Shown piece after piece: positions 17,506-26,833 of a stretch of 64,000 bases of DNA. The translations under genes were made by a program, and so were the position numbers. The DNA is from Bacteroidales bacterium (lineage in GTDB: Bacteria; Bacteroidota; Bacteroidia; Bacteroidales; UBA4417). Location of the stretch: positions 124,001 through 188,000 of the forward strand of contig JADJGZ010000008.1 of the NCBI GenBank assembly GCA_016707785.1, given 5' to 3'. Every line of letters starts with the position of its first letter. Positions within the stretch are counted from its first letter, which is position 1. The notes beneath the pieces were generated by a model. That model ran no database searches. It saw only the letters and a program-made list of their open reading frames with translations, and was not told the DNA's origin.

Positions 17506-17513
17506 CAAATATA
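17506..17513 (-). promoter_or_regulatory. -7 promoter box of the peroxiredoxin gene
   Basis: TATATTTG on the minus strand is an exact TAnnTTTG match and would give a leader of roughly 28 bases before the ATG at 17471. Confidence 0.55.
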
Positions 17514-17748
17514 CTTCAAATTTTCTTGATGTAATTCTGTATTATATAACTGTTTATATACCACTCTTGTTCAGATTTTATTAATAATTTCAGGCAGGAT
17601 TACAATAAATGTTTATTTTTGAAATATCATATGTATGAACATATGAACAAAAATATTCCGGGAATCAGCTATCGCTCTGATTTCTTGTATTGACAGATCA
17701 TACAGGACGGGATATTTTTCCAGGTATTAATACTTAGCATCAGCAAAT

Positions 17749-20700
17749 ATGAAAAACACAGTACTTGCATTCTTATTTATTTTCATCTCCTTACAAGCCT
17801 GGTCCCAGGTTGAAGTTCCGGTATTTGGAAAGATCAGTTACCTGAAAGGATATACCAGGGAAATCAAGGGTGAGAATATCACCTATTTCTCAGCCTTGCC
17901 TGAATTTGCCAGCATGGCTTTACTTACCAGGTGTACTGATGGTAAGTATGATATTGAATGGGAAACGGAAACTGTCCCGTTGAATTATTCGGGCAAATAT
18001 GTATACTTTGCCTGGGTGGCAGCCCATTCGAAGAATACAAGCAAAGGTGACAGGAAATTCGACCTTTATGTAAATGAACAAAAATCTTTGACTTTTGAGA
18101 CGTATAAGGCGAAATCCACTCCATTCTGGACCTTTTCAGGTGCCGGGGAATCAGCCGTAGTATTTGAATGGAAAACAGATGACGGGGCAGGTGATTCTCA
18201 TGGTTACATGTATTTAAAGGTGCCGGTTTCATCCATAGAAAAAGGGAAACCTGTAAAGCTGAAAATTGTCGGACAGGCGCAGGATAGCAGGGATTGGTAT
18301 ATGACTTTCAAATATGAATTTGAGGAAAAGGTGACCATTAATCCTGTATCACTGGTAACAAATGATGAAATGCAGCCTATGCAGGTAATGGCAACCCATT
18401 TTGGTAAAGATACTCCGATTACCTTGTTAGTTGATGGTGATCAGAAGTATCGATTTACCCTTAAATCAGGCCTCAATACATTTGAGATTTTCCATAAAGT
18501 GGTCGATACGGTTACCAGGATAAAAGTGGAGGTTATCATTCCCGGTCAGAAGGCCCGATCATTTGATGTTGATTTAAAGCCATTGAAATTCAGGGAGATA
18601 CACCTTATTCATCATGCTCATTATGATGTTGGATACTCACATTTGCAGGAAGAGGTCATTGATATCCATAACAAGAATATAGCCAATGCTTTGCGTTATA
18701 TTGACCAAACCCGGGACCTTCCAACAGAGGCTCAATACAAATGGAATATTGAGACCACGCTGGCCATTGAGAACTTTCTGAAAATTGCCTCTCCTGATCA
18801 GAAAAGCAAACTGGTTCAGGCGATACGGAATGGGAAAATTGGGATAGGTGGCTTATATGCGAATATCATGACCGGGATTTGTCAGCCTGAAGAGTTATTC
18901 CAGTTTACTTCCTATGCTCAGGAACTTGAAAAAGCGTGGGGGATAAGGATTCCTGCCGTGATGATAGGAGACATCCCCGGCCTTACATGGGCCAGCATTG
19001 CAGCATTATGTGAATCAGGCATCCGTTATTTTTCCAACGGGCCCAATTTTGTTGGAGCTTATCCTTACGAAGGCGACCGGGTAGGTAACTCCAATATCAA
19101 TTGGAAAGACAGGCCATTCTGGTGGGTTACACCTGATGGGACTGAGAAGATGCTCTTCTGGATGGCAGGAAAGGGATATTCCTCCTGGCATGGTTTCAAA
19201 GCCGGGGATATTGCAACACCCAGGGGCAAAAAACGGATTTCAGCCTATATGGATGAATTGGATCAATCCGGTTATCCTTATGAAATGGTCCAATGGAGAT
19301 ATAATATTGTAGCTGACAATGGTCCCACCGACAGCCTGATATCGAATTTTGTGCTGGACTGGAACCATAAATACAAATCACCTAAAATGGTTTTAAATAC
19401 AGTGGATGCCATGTTTTCAGCCTTTGAAAAACGATATGGTGATCAATTACCAGTGTTTTCAGGTGATATGAGCCCCTACTGGGAAGATGGCGCCTACTCC
19501 TCTGCTGCTGAAATGGCTATGAACCGCCTGAATAGCGAAAAGCTTACCTCCCTCAGCACATTATATTCCCTGGCAGATCCTGAGGCTTACCCTACTGATT
19601 TGGTTACCCAAGCCTGGAAGAAGATATTGTTATGGGATGAACATACCTGGGGAGCTTATAATAGTATTTCAGACCCGGACTTACCCTTTGTACTGTCACA
19701 ATGGAACTACAAAAAGCAATATGCAACTGATGCTGATGTGCTGATCAGGCAGATTGAAGAACCGTTGCTTCGCGGAGGTAAAACCCTGCCCGGGTTTGTG
19801 GATGTTTACAATACACTTTCCTGGCAGCGAAAGGATGTAATCTACCTGGACAAGGAGGTTTCGATACTGTTGAAGGAAGTACGGGATGAAAACGGTTCTT
19901 TACTGACTTCTCAAAGACTTTCGGATGGGAGGGTAGCTGTTCAGCTAACGGTGCCACCAATGTCTTCGTCACGATTAAAACTGATTCGCAGTGATCAGGC
20001 AGTTGAACTTGAATGGCCTGAAGTGGCAACGGATACATTGAAAAATGAAAATCTGGAGATAGAATTTAGTCCTGAAACCGGAAGTATCAAACAGCTTAAG
20101 TACTTACCATTAAGCTGGCAATTTGTTGATACACTTCTTTATACCGGGTTGAATGAGTACCTGTATGTACCTGGGAAGGATCCCGGAAAGGCTGTTACTA
20201 ATGCGACTCCAACCGCGGTGATCAGTGAGAATGGCCCGGTGCTGACCTCGGTAATCATTAAGGGAGAGGCTGAAGGTACCCATTCACTGAGCCGTGAAGT
20301 AATTCTTTTTAGGGATCTCAATCGGGTTGAAATCAGGAATACAGTGGATAAAAAAGCCATCAGGGAAAAAGAATCCGTTCACTTTGCTTTTCCGTTTAAT
20401 ATTCCCGATGCCACAGAGCGATTCAATACCGGCTGGGGTGGGATTTTTCAACCGGGTGTGGATCAATTGGCAGGATCCAACCAGGATTATTATTCAGTGC
20501 AGCATTGGTGCGATGTTTCCAATCAGAGTTATGGGATAACCTTACTACTGAAAGAGGCTTGCCTGATTGAACCCGGTAAAATGCTTGATGAACAGCCCGG
20601 TAAATATGGAGTCAAAACATGGAAAACCAAACCTGATTTGAACCCGACATTGTTTTCCTATGTGATGAATAATTACTGGCATACCAATTACAAAGCAGAT

Positions 20701-21078
20701 CAGGAAGGGCCTGTGACTTTTACCTATGCATTAATACCTCATGGATTATTCAACCTTGGAGAAACACAGCGCAATGGGCTTGCTTTCAATCAACCTCTCC
20801 TGGTGCTGCCTGCTGTTGGTGAACAAAAGAAATTGCCATTGTTTACACTGTCTAATCCAAATGTAATCGCAACTTTAGTAGAGCCTACTCAGGAAGGATT
20901 CAGAATCAGGTTATTCAATGCAGGAGGAGTCCCCGGGGTTTGTAAGATGGAATGGAATGCCTTTAAACCTTCCGGAATGGTAATAAAAACTCATGCTGAT
21001 CAGTCCATTGAACTGAAAGCAGGTGAATCAATTGAGTTTCCCGAATTTGGAATTGTGGAAGTGGAGGTGAGAAAGTAA
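17749..21078 (+). CDS. Glycoside hydrolase family 38 (alpha-mannosidase-like)
   Basis: 1109-residue exported protein (signal peptide MKNTVLAFLFIFISLQAW, cut near SQVE). An N-terminal beta-sandwich of about 270 residues precedes the catalytic domain, which opens with the zinc motif HAHYD (His289, His291, Asp293) and has the candidate nucleophile Asp408 in VMIGDIPGLTW. The C-terminal half is beta-rich as in GH38. Family members cut alpha-mannosidic bonds; this subgroup could release mannose from host or algal N-glycans or act on another alpha-sugar. It ends 6 bases from the convergent CapA-like gene with no terminator between them. Confidence 0.88.
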   Translation: MKNTVLAFLFIFISLQAWSQVEVPVFGKISYLKGYTREIKGENITYFSALPEFASMALLTRCTDGKYDIEWETETVPLNYSGKYVYFAWVAAHSKNTSKGDRKFDLYVNEQKSLTFETYKAKSTPFWTFSGAGESAVVFEWKTDDGAGDSHGYMYLKVPVSSIEKGKPVKLKIVGQAQDSRDWYMTFKYEFEEKVTINPVSLVTNDEMQPMQVMATHFGKDTPITLLVDGDQKYRFTLKSGLNTFEIFHKVVDTVTRIKVEVIIPGQKARSFDVDLKPLKFREIHLIHHAHYDVGYSHLQEEVIDIHNKNIANALRYIDQTRDLPTEAQYKWNIETTLAIENFLKIASPDQKSKLVQAIRNGKIGIGGLYANIMTGICQPEELFQFTSYAQELEKAWGIRIPAVMIGDIPGLTWASIAALCESGIRYFSNGPNFVGAYPYEGDRVGNSNINWKDRPFWWVTPDGTEKMLFWMAGKGYSSWHGFKAGDIATPRGKKRISAYMDELDQSGYPYEMVQWRYNIVADNGPTDSLISNFVLDWNHKYKSPKMVLNTVDAMFSAFEKRYGDQLPVFSGDMSPYWEDGAYSSAAEMAMNRLNSEKLTSLSTLYSLADPEAYPTDLVTQAWKKILLWDEHTWGAYNSISDPDLPFVLSQWNYKKQYATDADVLIRQIEEPLLRGGKTLPGFVDVYNTLSWQRKDVIYLDKEVSILLKEVRDENGSLLTSQRLSDGRVAVQLTVPPMSSSRLKLIRSDQAVELEWPEVATDTLKNENLEIEFSPETGSIKQLKYLPLSWQFVDTLLYTGLNEYLYVPGKDPGKAVTNATPTAVISENGPVLTSVIIKGEAEGTHSLSREVILFRDLNRVEIRNTVDKKAIREKESVHFAFPFNIPDATERFNTGWGGIFQPGVDQLAGSNQDYYSVQHWCDVSNQSYGITLLLKEACLIEPGKMLDEQPGKYGVKTWKTKPDLNPTLFSYVMNNYWHTNYKADQEGPVTFTYALIPHGLFNLGETQRNGLAFNQPLLVLPAVGEQKKLPLFTLSNPNVIATLVEPTQEGFRIRLFNAGGVPGVCKMEWNAFKPSGMVIKTHADQSIELKAGESIEFPEFGIVEVEVRK

Positions 21079-21084
21079 TACTGA

Positions 21085-22299
21085 TTATTTTTCCGGGATC
21101 CGGATATTCTTACTCAGCAATTCCCTTGAATCAGCAACAAATGTTTTCAGGGAAGCACTACTTTCCTTATCCAGCATAACGGAATCGTTTTCAAATGATT
21201 TAGCCGGTAAGATGTAATACTGCCGTTTGCCATTTCTCAAGGGATTGAAGACCCAGCTTAATTGGTAATCCGCTTGTTTAATCGTGGTGTTGCCATTGAT
21301 TTTTTGTAATGTTATTCCCACCATTGCACCTCCATCAGTATATCTTTTCCGTTGGTTGGATACATAATTCCCTAATGACCATACTACCAGCTTTTCTTTA
21401 CTGACGCTGTCGGCATAATGCCATTCCATGGGTTGTATTACATGGGGATGAGATCCAATGATGATATCAGCTCCCAGCTTAAAACAATATTCCGCAATTT
21501 CTTTCTGGAAGGCATTGGGCTCACGCTGGTATTCTTCTCCCCAATGGATAAAGATGATCGTTTTGTCGGGGATTGAATCATGAGCTGCTTCCAGGTCTTT
21601 TTTGATCCTTTCTTTTTCTATCAGACTTACCACTGTCCCTTCCGGCACGGGGATACCATTTGTTCCATAGGTATAGTTCAGGAAAGCCAGGGTTATGCCA
21701 TTTTTGCGGACAATCTTTGGATTTTGAGTTAAATAATCTTTCTCATTTTTATAGGTTCCGAAATGCGCTAATCCCAGGCTATCGAGCATTACTGCCGTTC
21801 TCTTTACACCTGTGAGTCCACGGTCACAGCAATGATTATTCGCTGTTCCTACCAGGTCGATGCCGGCATTTAGCATTCCAACGACCAATTCATCGGGAGA
21901 ACTAAAAGCAGGATAGCCACTGAAAGGTTTTCCTGCCAGTGTAGTTTCCAGGTTGGCAATAGCCAGGTCATAACCCTGGATTAAGGGTGAAATGTATTTG
22001 AAGCAGGAATCATAGATGTACATGTTCAAACTATCATTCCAGGCTGCTTCAACCTGGGGCATATGTTGCATGATGTCACCCATGAAAAGGAGAGAAACTT
22101 CCTGTTTCGGGGGATGTAAAGGGATCAGTTGATCCTCCGATATGCTGGATGGATTTGAGAAAAAAAGAAAAGAAATGAAAGAATAAAGGAAGACAGGACT
22201 TAAAGTGAAGAAAACGAATATTTTACCGGCCTTCTTCTTGCTGAAGTCAAGAGCGGTCTGCACTTTGTATGCGACAATTGAAAAGGAAGGTCTTAACAT
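21085..22299 (-). CDS. CapA-family metallophosphoesterase-like protein
   Basis: 404 residues from the ATG at 22299 (an earlier frame start at 22353 would overlap the LpxR-like gene by 34 bases). A single membrane segment near residue 35 (IFVFFTLSPVFLYSFISFLFF) is followed by the CapA/PGA_cap domain with LLFMGDIMQH, TANNHCCDRG, FIHWGEEYQ and GSHPHVIQP, the metal-binding pattern of calcineurin-like esterases. CapA takes part in poly-gamma-glutamate export in Bacillus, but no capBC genes are here, so a broader surface-polymer role is more likely. It follows the LpxR-like gene by 20 bases. Confidence 0.88.
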   Translation of the reverse strand: MLRPSFSIVAYKVQTALDFSKKKAGKIFVFFTLSPVFLYSFISFLFFSNPSSISEDQLIPLHPPKQEVSLLFMGDIMQHMPQVEAAWNDSLNMYIYDSCFKYISPLIQGYDLAIANLETTLAGKPFSGYPAFSSPDELVVGMLNAGIDLVGTANNHCCDRGLTGVKRTAVMLDSLGLAHFGTYKNEKDYLTQNPKIVRKNGITLAFLNYTYGTNGIPVPEGTVVSLIEKERIKKDLEAAHDSIPDKTIIFIHWGEEYQREPNAFQKEIAEYCFKLGADIIIGSHPHVIQPMEWHYADSVSKEKLVVWSLGNYVSNQRKRYTDGGAMVGITLQKINGNTTIKQADYQLSWVFNPLRNGKRQYYILPAKSFENDSVMLDKESSASLKTFVADSRELLSKNIRIPEK

Positions 22300-22319
22300 A
22301 GCCCGTTGTTGTACTGAAT

Positions 22320-23813
22320 CTATAATTTGAAAAACAGGCTGATTCTTCCCCACTTGTGAATCATTCCTCCCTTGTATTCCGGGCTGAGGAAATGTTGTGC
22401 CAATTCGAGGCCGGAATCTTTATACCTGAGTTGCAATCCTGTTTCAACAGTAGCTACCCATCGGGAGATATCACCAGGTGCGAGGGTAAAAATGTTTTCC
22501 TTATTGAATATTCCTCCCTGCAATGTTGCATCATATCCCACAAAACTCCCTTTGGTTTCGAAATACCAGGAGTACTGCCAGTTCCCTTGTTTTTTTCCGA
22601 CAGACGGGAAATAAGGAGAAATCTGCTGGCCTGCAGCTATTCTAATCCCTGTTGATGCTTGTGTATAAAGACTTCCTGCCTTAGCGGATACACTGCCTGA
22701 CAGCTGGAAATGATCCTTATCAATCAACGTTTTCTCTACATTGATATTATAATTAACAATGGCATCTGTCCTGATTTGAGTTTCCCATCCAAGAGGTTTA
22801 TCATTTGTTGGGAAGGTCTTATGAACCAAAGTCTGCATATATGAACCAGGAGAATATGGGCCCGTGAATCCCAGGTCTAATTCCGAAGTTATCCTTAACA
22901 GTCGGGAGGGGTCTGAAATGGTTCTGCTATATCCAAGATAAAGGTAAGATGCATAAGGCCTGTCATTATGCAATGCCGGTGCAATACGAGTATCTGTTGG
23001 GGTGTACATATTTTGTACCAGCTTGAGAGAACTGGCACTGTAAGCAGAATTCCTGTATGGAATCATCAGACTTGAAAGCCGTAAATTCCTGATCCAGGGT
23101 GCTTGAAGTGAAATGGTGACTCCATTGGTAAAATACCTGTCAGTATTCAGAAAAGTGATGATATCATTTTCAAAGGTAACTTCCAGCAGGGTTCTGGAAT
23201 CATAGCGGTTTTCTATAAAAGTAATGCCGGGGAAAGTCCTGGTTTTCAATGATGAGGAATCATTATCAGCCCGGTAAATAACAACTTTTTTGGGTTTTTC
23301 AGAAGGGATAGGTTTATTTATTCTTACTTCTGAAACTTTGGAAGAATCGGGACTTAAAACTGCATGAAATCCTACAGGTGGAAAGTTCCTGATTGATGGT
23401 TGGAATTGACTGTTTTCGGAGAAATACAGAGATGCAGCACTGCTAAGATCTTTATAGTTACAGGGGAAAGGGTCCTTAACTGCGTTAAAGAGGATGAGGT
23501 CGTATTTTGCCGGCAGTGTTTTTATATCCAGGCTTATGATGTCACCATTTTGCTTGATGAATTCCAGTTTTTTATCTTCTGATGTAATCACCGGGATCCG
23601 GAAAGGGGTAAGGATCTTTTCAATAGCATTTTTTTCCTTGCCTGAAATGATGCCTTTCTCATCAATATTTTGACCTAGAAAAATAGCAGCCGGCTGATCA
23701 ATTACCTGTGATTCAGATTCATTCTTCTGAAATAATAATTTACTGGCCGGTTGTTTTGAATCACAACCGCCAAGAAACAATAATAGAATCCCTATGAAGA
23801 GTAACTGTTTCAA
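22320..23813 (-). CDS. LpxR-type lipid A deacylase (DUF2219) with extra N-terminal lipoprotein domain
   Basis: LpxR removes the 3'-acyloxyacyl group from lipid A in the outer membrane. The C-terminal 285 residues match: FENDIITFLNTDRYFTNG carries the Asn-Asp and Thr-Asn-Gly catalytic-site residues, followed by NDRPYASYLYLGYSR and barrel strands to the end. Unusually, about 190 residues of unknown, partly alpha/beta sequence precede it behind a lipobox (FLGGC, Cys17). The start is a TTG at 23813: upstream codons to 23861 run through a -7 box, so they cannot be translated from that promoter. Confidence 0.82.
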   Translation of the reverse strand: MKQLLFIGILLLFLGGCDSKQPASKLLFQKNESESQVIDQPAAIFLGQNIDEKGIISGKEKNAIEKILTPFRIPVITSEDKKLEFIKQNGDIISLDIKTLPAKYDLILFNAVKDPFPCNYKDLSSAASLYFSENSQFQPSIRNFPPVGFHAVLSPDSSKVSEVRINKPIPSEKPKKVVIYRADNDSSSLKTRTFPGITFIENRYDSRTLLEVTFENDIITFLNTDRYFTNGVTISLQAPWIRNLRLSSLMIPYRNSAYSASSLKLVQNMYTPTDTRIAPALHNDRPYASYLYLGYSRTISDPSRLLRITSELDLGFTGPYSPGSYMQTLVHKTFPTNDKPLGWETQIRTDAIVNYNINVEKTLIDKDHFQLSGSVSAKAGSLYTQASTGIRIAAGQQISPYFPSVGKKQGNWQYSWYFETKGSFVGYDATLQGGIFNKENIFTLAPGDISRWVATVETGLQLRYKDSGLELAQHFLSPEYKGGMIHKWGRISLFFKL

Positions 23814-23839
23814 ATTATCTGTTAATCCGGAATAACCTA

Positions 23840-23847
23840 CAAAGGTA
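23840..23847 (-). promoter_or_regulatory. -7 promoter box of the LpxR-like/CapA operon
   Basis: TACCTTTG on the minus strand, exact TAnnTTTG match, about 27 bases before the TTG start at 23813. It decides the start codon of the LpxR-like gene. Confidence 0.5.
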
Positions 23848-23887
23848 AGTAAAAGGGGCAAAGAATTTTTGGCTATTTTGCTGAAGG

Positions 23888-24742
23888 TTATTCTCCGTTA
23901 AACAGAAGGTTGTTTAACATGAAGCGCAGATAGAAACCGGCACCGGGGCGATATTTGTTATATCCGTCGAGTTGGGTACTGATAAAATGAGCATTAAAGC
24001 CTGGTTCAAAACCTACATCCCCGAACATGAAGGAAGCACCAGCACTGAAATAAAGGCCCCAGCCAATTCCTCCCTGCTTCATATTGAACGTCTGGGAATT
24101 TGGACCAATGTATACCCCATTCAGATAATTATTGATGATACTGTATTCTTTCTCTTCAACAAAGAAGGAGGATTTGATCACGGTTGTATTATTCACATTC
24201 AACCCTCCAATCACAAAATAACCAAACCGGTCGGATACAGGGAAATTTCTTTTCAGCCCGATATCGAAATAGACCCGTTCTTCCACACCCCTGATCGGAC
24301 AAAGTGTGTGGTCAGGAAAAGATGTAAAGGGTTTTGGGATGGTGAAAATCAATGCATCCTGGGTAGTGAGTTTCATGTAATTGAAATTGAAATACAGTGC
24401 ATAGGTGCTATTGAATGAGTACTGGCCGTATATCCCCGGCATCATTGCAATTTTATAACGCATATTCGTGGGCCATCCGTCTGTATCAATAAAAATAGTG
24501 TCAATCGCATCTAACCTGTTGAAAATGGAATCATAGAAAACCCTGTTACTCATAACCCATTGAGTATTGTTCAAATTACCAATGGTTCCGTTATAGTAAT
24601 TGGCGGAGTGTTTCGAAGGGACATAGACTCCGAAATTGATTCCAAATTCGAAACCACCTTCATCCCTGGAAGATTCCTGTGAAAAAATGAAGAGCGGACA
24701 CAAGAAAAAAGTGAGTACAAAAAGAGCAAAAAACCGTTTCAT
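23888..24742 (-). CDS. Outer-membrane beta-barrel-like protein, unknown function
   Basis: 284 residues with a clear signal peptide (MKRFFALFVLTFFLCPLFIF, cut near SQES). The rest has alternating strands with glycine turns (GGFEFGINFGVYVP, GGIGWGLYFSAGASF) and a C-terminal FYLRFMLNNLLF strand, as for a barrel inserted by BAM. No family-specific motif was recognised. It has its own -7 box and precedes the LpxR-like gene by 75 bases in the same direction. Confidence 0.65.
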   Translation of the reverse strand: MKRFFALFVLTFFLCPLFIFSQESSRDEGGFEFGINFGVYVPSKHSANYYNGTIGNLNNTQWVMSNRVFYDSIFNRLDAIDTIFIDTDGWPTNMRYKIAMMPGIYGQYSFNSTYALYFNFNYMKLTTQDALIFTIPKPFTSFPDHTLCPIRGVEERVYFDIGLKRNFPVSDRFGYFVIGGLNVNNTTVIKSSFFVEEKEYSIINNYLNGVYIGPNSQTFNMKQGGIGWGLYFSAGASFMFGDVGFEPGFNAHFISTQLDGYNKYRPGAGFYLRFMLNNLLFNGE

Positions 24743-24759
24743 AGAGCAGCAACTTTATA

Positions 24760-24767
24760 CAAAGATA
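24760..24767 (-). promoter_or_regulatory. -7 promoter box of the barrel gene at 23888-24742
   Basis: TATCTTTG on the minus strand, exact TAnnTTTG match, 18 bases before the ATG. Confidence 0.5.
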
Positions 24768-24776
24768 GGAGAATCT

Positions 24777-25043
24777 TTATAAAGCGATAAAGAGAATCAG
24801 GGCAACGGCAGCAATGATTCCCAGGATCAGGAAGACTTTTTTTTCATAAGCCAGCTGCTGGTTGCAGGCTTCAATCTTTTTTCGGGCTTTTTCTGACCGG
24901 TTATCCTGTTCCAATGCCCGTTCATACCAGGTTCTTGCCGACCGGAAGATTTCTATTTTATAAAAATCGTCTCCCCGCAACATGAAATCCCTGAACTTTG
25001 ATTCTTCAGGACTTAAGTTAACTTCAGCTTCATGATGTGCCAT
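24777..25043 (-). CDS. Small tail-anchored TPR-like protein
   Basis: 88 residues. An acidic N-terminus is followed by a TPR-like helix pair (IFRSARTWYERALEQDNRSEKARKKIE) and a C-terminal hydrophobic segment (VFLILGIIAAVALILFIAL) that would anchor it in the inner membrane. No enzyme motif. It may scaffold a membrane complex; the partner is unknown. It faces away from the C1 protease gene. Confidence 0.7.
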   Translation of the reverse strand: MAHHEAEVNLSPEESKFRDFMLRGDDFYKIEIFRSARTWYERALEQDNRSEKARKKIEACNQQLAYEKKVFLILGIIAAVALILFIAL

Positions 25044-25258
25044 GGTTATCGAATTGATTCTTACAAATATAACACTAAACTCATCGAACTCTGAGTATTC
25101 TTTCAGGATGAATGATCATTCCAATGAGTTTTTTATCTTTATCTGATCCTTTTTATTGAGTGAGTACCCCATCTAAAGTTTAAATAGTTGTATTTCTTAT
25201 TCGAAATCTTCATTAAAATTTGGCAGGTATAAAATTAAACCTTTAAAATCAGAATTAT

Positions 25259-26824
25259 ATGCCAATCAGGATGACCAAAGACAGGGGCATGTCCTCTTCA
25301 GATAATTTCCCCGGATCAGGGGGAGGCGGACGATTACCTGGCGGAATGAATGCCGGTTGCCTGGCAGCATTGTTACCATTACTCTTTAGAAATCCCAAGC
25401 TTTTAATTGTGGTATTGATCATTGGTGGGTTATTCTATTTTATTGGTGGACAAAAGAGCTGCGGAATAATGAACCAGGGATTGGGAGGTGATGGATTTTC
25501 GATGGGAGGGATGCTGGACGAAAGGATGTATGATAAAGCTGAGGTGTATGAACCCCTGGCTGATAATATTAACAATCCATTGCCTGAAAGAGTCAGCCTT
25601 GAGCAGTATTGCCCGGTTCGCCGCAACCAGGGGGCACAGGGTTCCTGCGTGGCCTGGGCCAGTGCTTATGGTGCACGCTCTATCCTGAAAGCCAGGGAGT
25701 CGGGGCAGAATCCCGACGAGGTAGCCTTCAGCCCTTCGTTTCTTTATAACCAGATTGGACTCGAGGGTTGCCAGGGAAGTTATATCATAAGAGCCATGGA
25801 GAATATGGCACAGGTTGGTGCTGTGCCTTTTGACCGTTTTCCTTATGATGAACAGGATTGCAGCAAGCAGCCCGCGCAGGAAGATTTTCAACTTGCCAGC
25901 CAGTTCCGCACCAAGGGATTTAACCGTTTATCCCGGGGTGGAGAGGATTATAAAACTGATCTGCTGGCCATCAAGCAAAATCTGGCCCAAAATGCCCCCG
26001 TAGTTATTGGGATGATGGTAGGAGGCAGTTTCATGCAAGATATGGTAAATAAAAAAGTATGGATTCCGCAATCATCAGATTATGAAATGAATGGTTTCGG
26101 TGGCCATGCCATGTGTGTGATTGGATATGATGATTTCCTTGAAGGAGGAGCCTTCCAGATCATGAACAGCTGGGGACAGGAATGGGGAGAACAGGGCATA
26201 GCCTGGGTCAGGTACAGGGATTTCGATCATTTTGTGAAAGAAGCCTATGGACTATATCCCATGGGTACTACAGGGCAACAACCTGGTGATATGCTTACTG
26301 CTGAAATTGGACTGGTGTTGAATATTGCTGACCAAAACCAAACTGAAATTATTCCCTTGGAGTATCGGTCAGAGAATGTATATTCAACCAGGAATGCTTT
26401 ATCGGAGGATAGCAGGTTTAAACTCCAGGTTACTAATAATATGGAGTGTTATACCTATGTTTTCGGACAGGAAACCGATGGTTCCTCTTATGTGTTATTT
26501 CCTTATACACCTAAGCATTCACCCTATTGTGGGATCACCGGGACAAGACTGTTCCCGAAGGATTACTCCATGCAACCTGATAGTATAGGGAAGAAGGACC
26601 TGATGGCGATTGTAATGACAAAAGCCCCGATCGATTATAAGAAACTCAACAAGAAAATCAGCAACAGCCGCAAATTGTCCTATACTGCGAAGATAAAAGA
26701 AGCTTTAGGCGACCAGATACAAGATGAAATCAAGTTTACGGATCAGAAAGGCATGGTTGCTTTCTCTACTTCTTTGACCGGACAAAAAGCTGTGATGGTG
26801 ATTGTGGAAGTCAATAAGAAGTAA
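25259..26824 (+). CDS. Papain-like (C1 family) cysteine protease with membrane anchor and DUF4384-like C-terminus
   Basis: 521 residues. A glycine-rich start and one membrane helix (about 47-63) are followed by the protease: NQGAQGSCVAWAS with catalytic Cys130 and Trp133, GGHAMCVIGYD with His283 and QIMNSWGQEWG with Asn303, a complete catalytic set. The last 170 residues, with TYVFGQETDGSSYVLFPY, resemble DUF4384, a beta domain often joined to C1 peptidases and caspases in bacteria. The active site is probably periplasmic. Substrates are unknown. Confidence 0.88.
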   Translation: MPIRMTKDRGMSSSDNFPGSGGGGRLPGGMNAGCLAALLPLLFRNPKLLIVVLIIGGLFYFIGGQKSCGIMNQGLGGDGFSMGGMLDERMYDKAEVYEPLADNINNPLPERVSLEQYCPVRRNQGAQGSCVAWASAYGARSILKARESGQNPDEVAFSPSFLYNQIGLEGCQGSYIIRAMENMAQVGAVPFDRFPYDEQDCSKQPAQEDFQLASQFRTKGFNRLSRGGEDYKTDLLAIKQNLAQNAPVVIGMMVGGSFMQDMVNKKVWIPQSSDYEMNGFGGHAMCVIGYDDFLEGGAFQIMNSWGQEWGEQGIAWVRYRDFDHFVKEAYGLYPMGTTGQQPGDMLTAEIGLVLNIADQNQTEIIPLEYRSENVYSTRNALSEDSRFKLQVTNNMECYTYVFGQETDGSSYVLFPYTPKHSPYCGITGTRLFPKDYSMQPDSIGKKDLMAIVMTKAPIDYKKLNKKISNSRKLSYTAKIKEALGDQIQDEIKFTDQKGMVAFSTSLTGQKAVMVIVEVNKK

Positions 26825-26833
26825 ACCAGCCTT

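Noticed and set aside
23972..24418. 148-codon plus-strand reading frame
   Set aside because: It lies wholly inside the barrel gene on the other strand, has no start context and reads like antisense of beta-strand codons.
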